Source of the DNA: Chara braunii
Taxonomy: Eukaryota; Streptophyta; Charophyceae; Charales; Characeae
Reading direction: 5' to 3'
Length of the DNA: 22,676 nucleotides
NCBI GenBank assembly: GCA_003427395.1
Contig: BFEA01000551.1
Location: forward strand, 636,975 to 659,650
Shown in pieces: positions 14,385 through 22,676 of the stretch. Every line of letters begins with the position of its first letter. The first letter of the stretch is position 1. Under the pieces are notes generated by a model. It saw nothing but the letters and a program-made list of their open reading frames with translations, ran no database searches and was not told the DNA's origin. Position numbers and translations under genes: made by a program.

Positions 14385-15767
14385 ATGACACGCATAATTC
14401 GTCATCAGAGAGTCCATCGACAGGTGGACTCCCTGTTATACTTTAGAGGGGCAATGAGGCAAATTGCAGCAAAACAGTTACATACCCCTTTCAGACATGT
14501 TTTGCAGGCAAAGAAAATGATATCTGCTGTGACGCCAAGAAAGATACAGACAATACAGATCACCCCTGAAGGGGAAATCCTCACAGAAGAGGAAAGGGCG
14601 TCGCAGCAAATACAGCAGATGCAAAAAAGCTCGCTTCAGAACCATTTGAGGGGGTCTATTCAATTTCTCTCTTCCCCACTGGGATCACTCATCTCGGCTG
14701 GAGTCGGGAAAGGAAAAGGGGGAGACAAACTTCACACTCAGGGGTTGATGAGTAACCCATTGTATTCGGAAGAGACGAATCATGCAAAATACATGTCACA
14801 GTTGTCTCCACTTCCTGTCACTGCCCTAAACGGTTTCACAGGAATTCTGAAGAAGAAGGAACTCACTCAATACGAATTGTGTTTTCCCTCACTAAAGGAA
14901 GCAGCTGAATGGTCCAAGGAAGGAAGGAAGGAAGTGGGGGGTGACATAAATAAGGAAAGAAGGACAGGGGTGACAGAAGTTACAGATCTAGAAGGCCAGA
15001 AAGGCAAGGGAAGGATTGAAGTTGAGAAGGGGGAAGAACAGGGCAGTATGAGTTCAGAAAATGTAAACCTGCCTCTGGCCAATGGTTCTCATTTTCTTTC
15101 CTCAACAAGGCAGGGAATACAAGGAACTTTTGCAGACTCACAAGTTTCTTGGGTGGACAGAATAAGGGGTCCTTTCCACAACAAGAAGATCGAGGTCAAG
15201 AGATCGGATCAGCATGCCTCTCCCTTGCAAATTCCATTGTCCAATCTACCATCAGCCAGAGCCTTCTTTTTGACTAAATTAATCAGTCCATCGGAAAAAA
15301 AAGTGGTGGAAAATGGGGGGAAGAAGACAATGATTAAGACATACCCAACCCAGATGCTTGCTCAGCGAGATTCTGTATATCAACGGCATGCAAGCAATTG
15401 GGTTTTCCATGATGATGCGGCCTTCAAGTCAGTCAATGAGAAAGTCAAATGGGTGAATAAGAGATTAACAGTGTTTAAAGGTAGTAAGGAAGCTGCTCAG
15501 GAGGACTTCCTAATCCAACCAGTGTCATCAACGGTCTTTACTATCCTTATCATTCGTGAGGAGGATAAGAGGACAATAGATGGTTGGAGAAAACTCAGAT
15601 GCGACTGCTCTGAAGTCCGTATTTATCCTTGGACCCCCCAAAAACAAGGACCTGATGAGAAGAGGCGACAGATGATGGAGGATTTCTACTGGGTGGAATT
15701 TCGACACACCCCAATAGAGATTCAAGCCGCGTCATACATGACTTTGGGGAAGTACATGACATTGTAG
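14385..15767 (+). pseudogene. LINE ORF1, N-terminal part with DUF4283-like domain
   Basis: 460 codons from the first ATG. Residues 1-330 are basic, Gln/Ser-rich and without a recognised fold. Residues about 340-450 (VNKRLTVFKGSKEAAQ, YWVEFRHTPIEI) fit the DUF4283 domain that opens plant LINE ORF1 proteins and is thought to bind RNA. The stop at 15765-15767 is not natural. The same domain continues in the next frame from about 15745 (GEVHDIVDFID), so a one-base loss lies in the TTTGGGGAAG run. ORF1 proteins coat the element RNA and go with it to the nucleus (family knowledge). Confidence 0.78.
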
Positions 15768-17221
15768 ACTTTATTGACCCACTCCCAACATTTGCGGCAA
15801 GAAGGGATGACTACTTAATGTTAGCCATCAATCACCCAGCAAACCTTCCTTTCAATCTGGATGATGTAATTCCATATAGAGTTGGAGGTAAGGAATTTCA
15901 TATTCACACTGCACACAAACTTCGCGCATGGTGATTCAGATGTAAAGGGTATGGGCACTTGAGCACAGATCAGTCTTGTGAACAGAATCCAATGCGGAAA
16001 CAGAGAGTAACTGGAAGACTAATCAGAGACCCGTTTAAAGGTAATCTATGGAGGACTGTTGACCAGGGTCACGAGGGTTGGGTATACATTGAGGGGTCGG
16101 GTAAGGGAGATAAACCCAAAGGTTGGACATGGGAAAAAGAGGGAGAGCCGAATTGGGAATCCAGGCCACCAGACAGTTGGATGCCCCCAGAATCAACAGA
16201 CAGAATAATTAACAGATCACATTCCTCTCCTCCTATCAAGCATCCCAGTCCACAACCCTCAATAAATATATCAAGAAAAGCTACTTCACTGAATTTGGTA
16301 CATGAAAAGGAGAAAGAAAAAGGCAAAGACAGAAAGTTAGGTGAACCGGATCCACATCTTTATATGGAAGAAACAGAAACCAATAGCTTTGACAAGGTCT
16401 CTGCATCTCCTTCTAAGGAAGGCCATGAAGAGAACCATCAGAACACAGATCTGATGATGGAATGTGAAGAGGAGGATGATCAAGATGATACGCCTCTAAT
16501 AAGAAGAAATCAGGGGAAAAAAAAAAAGAAAGTAATAATAAAAAGAGGAAGGCCTCATCATCAGTTAAAATGGAAAGTCAAAGCTTGTCCAAAAGAAGGA
16601 ACGTCACAGCCTCCAGAAGAATTGGATAATCCACGGATCCTAAATCAAGGAAATAATTTGCAACAGGATTTATTTAGTGAAGCCTTCGGTGTGGCGCCCA
16701 TGGACATAGATGTGGAACAATCAGCAGAGGATAGTCCTATGACAGAAGCTACCATAGGAGAAGAAGAGGAACTCATCACAGTTGAACATAAGATGATACA
16801 ATTGGCAGAATGGCTGCTCCAGCAATTAAAAGAAAAATATGGAGAGGCTAGTACTGAATTCTGGGATACTTCTTATGTTCAAATTATTAATCTAATGAAT
16901 GTTAGCCCTTCGCTTAAGAAAGTGTTAAATGACGGTCTCCCCCAGAGGGTAAGATGGACTATTGTTAGCCGACGTATGCTGAACACTATTATGGACATAT
17001 TCCAACCTCCTACCTCTGTTTTAGAAGAAAAAGAGGAAAAAGAGGAGGGGACAAATACTGGTGCAATTGTTTTATCCAAGCAACAACCTCAGGAATTATT
17101 AGAAGAAGATTTAGAGGAGTCGTGCCCCTCATTGGTAGACGATTGCATGGCAAGCAAAGATAATCTAATTCAGGAGCAAACACAACCTCTCATGGAAAAT
17201 CCATGGATTCTCCAAAAATAA
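15745..17221 (+). pseudogene. LINE ORF1, middle part with CCHC zinc knuckle
   Basis: Continues the DUF4283-like domain, then AHKLRAW-stop-FRCKGYGHLSTDQSC. TGA at 15932-15934 stands exactly where the first Cys of the knuckle should be; Cys, His and last Cys remain (CX4HX6C). The order DUF4283 then zf-CCHC is the standard plant LINE ORF1 layout. Downstream is a long, charged, probably unstructured part with a basic KKKKKVIIKRGRP patch (possible nuclear signal) and Glu-rich tracts. It ends at TAA 17219-17221, where the next frame takes over by -1 in CCAAAAATAATA. Confidence 0.8.
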
Positions 17222-18075
17222 TATATGGTGATAGCAATGGCCAATTATTGTTTACACAAGATGGGGCAATGAGTGACCAGGCTTCCTCCCATCCAACAGA
17301 TCAGGAAATGGTCAACCAGGCTTTCATTGCTCAAGAGCAAAATAAGAATATCATCCAACAAAAAGAGGATGAGCACAAGAAGGCTATTCAGAGTGAGTCA
17401 GTAGAGGGTTCTCATGAGAATCAAAGCCTCCAACAAAAAGAGGAAGAGCACAAGAATGCAACTCAGAGTGAGTCAGAAGAGGGTACTCATGAGAATCAGA
17501 TTTTGTCGCAAACTGAAGGGACCCCAAAAATAAATCGTAATGAGAGCGCACTTTCTGAAACTAGCAAAAGGCAGAAAATGAGAAATTTGCTGGAAAAAGG
17601 CCAGGCAGTGAGGCCGACACCCCCCAAAGGAAATGTGGTTATTCCAATGAGGAAGAAAGGGGGTAAGTGGGAAGTGGGGCTCTCTCCAATAGGGCAGGAG
17701 CAGAATGGTGGAGTTACGTTGAGAGGGTGGTCAACATATGTAGAATATCAAAGTATGGGTGATCGAACTTTCAAACGTGACCTGAGGGATTTCTTAATAA
17801 TACATTATGATGCAGCTCCACAAGCAATGCTCATTGAAATAGGGGACAAGGCACAAATGGCAAAAAGAGACACTTTTGTTCGTTTTGAAGACAAAAAAGA
17901 AGCAGGATTAAAGTGATTTACGCATGCAGCGTTACCCAAATTAAAGTGTCTCAAGATCAAAGCAAATATGGTGTGGTCTACCACTGATATTCTTGCCTTC
18001 CTCAGCACCATTTTAAGAAGAGGTCTGCTGCAATCATCCAGTGATCTAGACAACGCATCGTGGAGCCGTCTCTAA
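17203..18075 (+). pseudogene. LINE ORF1, C-terminal part
   Basis: Reads in the -1 frame from the overlap with the previous part. It carries a 75-bp (25-residue) tandem duplication at about 17357-17506 (QQKE-E/D-EHK... twice). The following region, GDRTFKRDLRDFLIIHYDAAP, looks folded but I know no family for it. TGA at 17914-17916 interrupts it; the frame stays open to TAA 18073-18075, 31 bases before the ORF2 ATG. It is not shown whether this part was always joined to ORF1 or was a separate small ORF. Confidence 0.6.
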
Positions 18076-18106
18076 AAGAAGATGTCTTTGGATAGGATGA
18101 GGAATG

Positions 18107-19028
18107 ATGGAAGCAATACAGGCATATTATGGAAAGAACCCATCTTGGCAACGCGCAGTAAAAACGGCAGATTTGGATCTCAGATCATTGAATGTTAATG
18201 GCTTAGCGACGGCTGATGCAACAAAAAGGAAAGCAATCTTAGAGCAAATTAAAGGAGTCGGTGGTAGATCATAGCCAGATATTGTATGTATTCAAAGAAA
18301 CACATCTTACTGAGTCCCCAATTCACATCAGGGCTCATAATATGGTATGGCCCTTTGAAAAGATCACTGCCCCAACCCCTAGGTGTGGTTCAGCAGGAGT
18401 GGCAATTTGGATCCCACCAGAATCTAGAGCAAAAATACTCCAATGGGTGCCTGATAAAGAGCAGGGTCGTTGGATATCGGCCATAATTAAGATTGGTGCA
18501 GATGTTATATGTGTTATCAATATATATGGGCCTAACGAAATAGAAGATATGATCAGATTCTTTCAGGATATAAGATGCCAAATTCCGAAAGGAATACCTC
18601 TGGTTATGGCTGGGAACTTTAATGCTGCTCTGGATAGATGGTTAGATAGATGGAATATCCCTTCACCATGTCCCCAATATATAGAAGAGGACGAAAGGAT
18701 AATTCAATCCTTATGTGAAAATGAATGTCTATTTGATTCATACAGAAGGATCTTCCCACGAGAAAGACTCTTCACATGTATACGCAACCAAGACAATCAT
18801 TTACAATCAAGATCTAGGATTGATTTGATCCTTCTTTCTGAAAGCTTAGAAGGAGCTCTGATTGGGGTATCTATCTTTCCACAAAGCCCATGGAGTGGGG
18901 CAGATCATAAGATGTGCACAATTCTGTTGGCCCTGGAAAAAAAATCGGATCAGGGAAAAGGCCTCTATAAACTAAATACTTCATTACTGGCTCTCACCAA
19001 CTTTAGAAATTATTTAACAGATGTCTAG
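18107..19028 (+). pseudogene. LINE ORF2, AP-type endonuclease domain
   Basis: The ORF2 start is taken at ATG 18107 (MEAIQAYYGKNPSW), which leads in frame to RSLNVNGL, the first endonuclease block. TAG at 18272-18274 precedes PDIVCIQ. A one-base frameshift at about 18290-18296 separates that from KETHLTES with the catalytic Glu (18297-18299). INIYGPN, SRIDLILLS and SGADHKM (final Asp-His at 18903-18908) are present. The usual GDFN reads GNFN: catalytic Asp is Asn (AAC, 18615-18617). This enzyme nicks target DNA to prime reverse transcription; the substitution alone should abolish it. Confidence 0.87.
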
Positions 19029-20660
19029 GGATATTGGCATTCAACGATGGATAGGCAAGACTCCTTTATCTCGTGGTTTAACAATGGGCTATGCTTCCTT
19101 GCTAAAAAGTGTAATGAATTTTCAAAGCTAAGAGCAAAAAATAGATATTTATAAGAAATACAAATTCAGGAACAAATTTTCAGTTATGAATCTCAAGATC
19201 ACCTGGATGATCTGTCCCAAACGAACAATATACAAGAACTCAGGAACCAACTGTTGTCTTTTGCACAGTATCGGTGGCAGGGACAGATAATTAGAAGTAA
19301 ATTGTCGAAATTTACAACAGAAGGACAGATGGATATATCATTTTTTGCAATGGCACGATCGAGAGTCAAACGTTCTACTATTGATGGCTTATATGATCAT
19401 GAGTCTTCTCAGGATCCTTCGGCACCAGTGTCCTCAGCAGCGAGTCTGAAAATAGCCTATGATCTTCTTTAAAAGTTATTCAAATCATCAAAAAATTCCA
19501 CAAGGGTGAAGGAAGATGAAGTAGCAATCCGCTTATTCTTGAAACCTTTATTTCAATCAATAACTCAAAGTCAAAGGGATTGTTTAGAAAAACCTATAAC
19601 TACAGATGAAATATGAACAGCACTAATGCAAATGGAAGAAGACAAGACTCCGGTAGTTTATGGTCTTCCCAAGGAATTTTGGGAAGCTATGTGGCCGATA
19701 CTCTCACACGATTTGATGCGGTACTATCAAGAAGTATGGAAGACTGGTCAAATGGGAGAAATTGTAAGTCAAGGGATTCTTACTATTCTGTATAAAAAAG
19801 GGGGAAAATCGAACATTAGAAATTACAGACCTATAACCTTGTTGACTGTGGTTTACAAAATGTTGGCTAAAGTCTTAGCTAATCGTAGGATCCCAGTAAT
19901 GGCTGATATAATTCATCCTTCTCAAACAGGGTTCATAAATGGCCGACATATTCAAGACAATATCCTTTCAATTAATGAAATGGCCAAAGCTTCACGACAA
20001 GATAAACATAACACAGCAGTAGTGATTATTGATTTTGAAAAAGCATATGATCATGTTGATTGGCTGTTTCTGGATGCATGTTTGAATAGATTGAATTTTG
20101 GTCCGAATTTGCAAAGATGGGTAAGAATTTTGCATACAAATGCTTCAACCAGAATCTTAGTCAATGGTTTGCTGTCTCCAGAAATTCACATTCAAAGGTC
20201 AGTAAGGAAGGGAGAACCGTTGGCTCCATTTCTTTTTGTAATTGTTATGGAAGCTTTGGGCACTAATCTTAAAGCAGATAAAAATATTAAACGTCTATCC
20301 CTCTCAGGAATTCCAGAGGAAGTCATACCAATAGCCTCAATGTTTGCAAATGATCTAACCATTATAATGGAGGCCTCACAAGCAAACATGAAAGAAATAA
20401 AGAATCTATTGGACAAATTCTCGGTTCTTTCAGATATGATGGTAAATTGGGGAAGTAAAACCCAGGGTTGGTGGATTCACTCTAGAGGGGGTCGCCCTCC
20501 CGAATCTCCAAGAATTAAATGGTTGCCATCGAAAGCCCCAGTGAGAGTATTAGGAGTATCCTTGACAGCCATGGGTAAGCCTACAACAAATGACGAATGG
20601 ATTTCAAAACCAGCTATTCAAAAAATGAGTCATATTTGGGAGGTCTCTAGTACTAAATAA
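19026..20660 (+). pseudogene. LINE ORF2, linker and reverse transcriptase
   Basis: Same frame as the endonuclease part, with stops at 19026, 19152, 19470 and 19614. The RT begins near 19660. Blocks seen: NYRPITLLTVVYKMLAKVLA, QTGFINGRHIQDN, motif A IIDFEKAYDHVDW (Asp at 20031-20033), motif B SVRKGEPLAPFLF (near 20200-20240), and motif C FANDL, where the family has FADD. The first motif C Asp is Asn (AAT, 20349-20351), which would inactivate the polymerase. The stop at 20658-20660 follows a one-base frameshift near 20636-20642; homology continues in the next frame. Confidence 0.92.
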
Positions 20661-22645
20661 TGTCATATTTGTGTCTATTTGGTACAAATCCTCAATCTGG
20701 GCGATTGGTAAGGCTCATACTAAACGTTTGATTAAACACGCAACAAATTTTCTTTGGAGAGGAGATCATGAACTACAAAACGTGATTCCAAGGGTAGCAT
20801 GGGCCACGCTCATTCAACCCAAGACTAAGGGGGGATTAGGTGTTTTACACCCAACCCTAGAATGTCAAGCTTTGTCGCTACAATGGATAATTGATCTCAT
20901 ACTTGGCATTGACAAACCCTGACAACCATTAGCTTTACAACAAATCAGGAAACCGGCACCAACGGCCCCAGCTGAAGTTCACCCACTCACATGGGTAGAG
21001 GACTTATTCTGGAAAATACCTAGACCATTAGGACATTCAAGATCGAATGATGAAAAAAGAGAAGCTATCAAGGATCTTCGTCGGGATGATTTGTGGGTGT
21101 CTCTTTTGCGATCCTGGAGAAGGTTACCCCTACCAAACAAGTCGAAACCAACTCATTATGAAGAAATTCTTAGGCAGCCTCTGTTTGGAAATAGATGGAT
21201 TACAGATGGTAATGGTTGTATATACAATAGCTCCAGTTCTCCTTGGTCTCAATGGGTGAAAAAGGGGTAATTTGTGTCAAAGATATCTGGGACCCTGTTA
21301 AAAGAGGGTGGAAATCTGCGAGCAATCTTAAAAAAACAATTACATGTGCTCATAAGTTAGAACAGAACCTAAAACTCATTATTGATTCTATCCCTCTGAC
21401 ATGGAGAAGGGAACTAAGACAAGGAATAAGTTTTTAAGAGGGAGATTTTGTTACAATCACACAAGATCCATAGGATTGGCAGATTGGGCAAATAATATCC
21501 CTGTTGCAAGATGGGGCATTAGTAGCACGTATTAAAATAACTACAGACCATCTTCTTGATCTCAACTCTGAAAACCAAGTAGATTTCATACCCTTCCAGA
21601 AAATGTTTATAGTGCGAGCTTTATTTATCTCGACAACGTCTACATGGCGGATCTTTCATCCATCCTCTCCAATTCCGGCTCTTCCTTTGGATCCACTCGA
21701 ATGGGTATGGCAAACAGGAAAAACAAGGAAAAACTGTAAAATGTGTACATTACAATCCCTCACAGTGAAGGCAACATATCGCCGCTTAAGACCAAGAGTG
21801 GATGTATCATCAATAATTATAGATAGATGGACAAAGCATCTGAATTTAAATATGCAAAGCTTCAGAAATATAAAATTCTTTAATCAACTCAAAAAAAGGC
21901 CTGCAAAGTTTGCCTCACTACAATGGTAAATCATTCATCATTGCCTTCCTACAAATGATTGGCTTATCGACCATTCCAATCTCAAGCAGAAAGGACTGGC
22001 TCTTCCCTGGTGTAAGGCATGTTTATCAGTCTTTCCTAGTAAAAGAATTAGAGAAACAATCGAGCATGTTTTTATTCAATGCCCTTGAGCGATGTTATTA
22101 TGGAGAAGATGGGACTGTGTGTGGAGAGAATTGACAGGGATTGACTGACCTTGGAATTGGAAAACTATTCAAATCCTAGGGATATAGAGCCTTCCTAATT
22201 TCAAAGTAATTTTTTTGAAATAGGGCGGAAGGCCATACTCTGGGCCATTTGGCACAATCGATGCGTTTTCGAAAGGGAAGAGGTTAAATTGGAAGGAAAT
22301 GATTTATCAGAATTAATTGTGTCATTTGTGCAAACAGAAATACAAGCACAATGGTCATTGGTAAAAATTAAGTTACAAATGCTGCAGCAAAAGGAAGATA
22401 TCATCAAGAGCATTTTTAAATTCAACCAGAATTGGCTGGGAGGATCTGAAGGAAGGAAATTGGAATAAGTAAGATGGCCAGGAAAGGGAGAACAAGGGGA
22501 AATTTTCAATCGGGATTATTTTCTTACATTCGGAGATTGGTTTTCTCTCCCACCAAAAACAGTTCTCAGATTTCCAGAATTCTTTCCAGATCCCTTTCCC
22601 CCATCATCTTTATCTATGGTTGACATGCAGTGGTATGCTATGTGA
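20641..22645 (+). pseudogene. LINE ORF2, C-terminal region with zf-RVT zinc motif
   Basis: Reads RSLVLNNVIFVSIWY and FLWRG, the plant LINE thumb/connection, with TGA at 20920 and frameshift near 21262. It then reaches a zf-RVT-type motif: Cys at 22011 and 22020, ETIEH with His at 22065, Cys at 22080 (CX2C...HX4C). Further stops: 21268, 21435, 21471, 21927, 22086, 22146, 22185 and 22464. After a frameshift near 22222 the tail AILWAIWHNRCVFERE, usual at the LINE C-terminus, is followed by an open stretch to TGA 22643-22645. The last 31 bases would be 3'UTR. Confidence 0.82.
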
Positions 22646-22676
22646 ATGAATTCTAATTCTGTGCAGGGATTGTTTT

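Larger units (their letters stand above)
14322..22676 (+). mobile_element. LINE (L1-like plant non-LTR retrotransposon), near full length, inactive
   Basis: Two reading frames in LINE order: ORF1 with a DUF4283-like domain and CCHC knuckle, then ORF2 with AP-type endonuclease, RT and C-terminal zf-RVT. There is no LTR and no integrase. The 5' limit is set just after the A17 run and is approximate. ORF2 appears to end near 22645, so only 3'UTR and tail lie outside. At least 8.3 kb long. Many stops and frameshifts, plus catalytic substitutions in both endonuclease and RT, show an old dead copy. CpG is scarce compared with 6530-8900, as expected for long-methylated DNA. Confidence 0.92.

Overview
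This window is repeat-dominated nuclear DNA from a green-lineage eukaryote. The evidence is the mix of elements: a Ty3/gypsy pol of the plant chromovirus type, a LINE whose ORF1 has a DUF4283-like domain and a CCHC knuckle, tRNA-headed SINEs (some with T-rich tails, like the plant Au family), and plant-type U6 snRNA copies. The wording of the gypsy integrase resembles repeats I recall from charophyte algae (Chara braunii). That is recollection only; I could not search it. No intact host gene can be supported. Six-frame reading gives decayed transposon proteins plus many short chance ORFs.

Layout. Positions 1-2812 hold the 3' part of a dead Ty3/gypsy element: RT palm with YVDD, RNase H, and an integrase with D,D35E, GPY/F and chromodomain-like tail. 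A 358-bp hairpin MITE with a 4-bp target duplication (TGAC) interrupts RNase H. A polypurine tract at 2800-2812 leads into a probable 3' LTR that may reach about 4266. Positions 4400-6240 hold SINE fragments, tandem duplications, an (AAG)n expansion, and a U6 snRNA fragment split by a SINE with a 10-bp target duplication. Positions 6400-9100 are CpG-rich and look unlike the decayed transposons. They contain a TATA box, an RY motif and a donor-like splice site, so this is the best candidate for host promoter or leader DNA, although no coding exon is convincing. Positions 9100-12020 are a dense nest of minus-strand tRNA-like SINE heads, a 627-bp TCCGGA-rich foldback element carrying a (TG)n tract and a tailless U6 retrocopy with a perfect 15-bp target duplication, a complete SINE with a perfect 17-bp duplication, a 180-bp direct repeat and a third U6 fragment. 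Positions 12021-14320 are mostly unrecognised. From about 14322 to the window end lies a nearly full-length but inactive LINE: ORF1 (DUF4283-like, CCHC knuckle, acidic/basic linker) and ORF2 (endonuclease, RT, zf-RVT).

How the parts relate. The SINEs and U6 copies have target duplications of the kind made by LINE machinery. The LINE here is of the right class to supply that machinery, but this copy cannot: its endonuclease GDFN motif reads GNFN, its RT FADD motif reads FAND, and it has many stops and frameshifts. The insertion order can be read in three places: MITE into gypsy, SINE into U6 copy, and U6 copy into foldback element.
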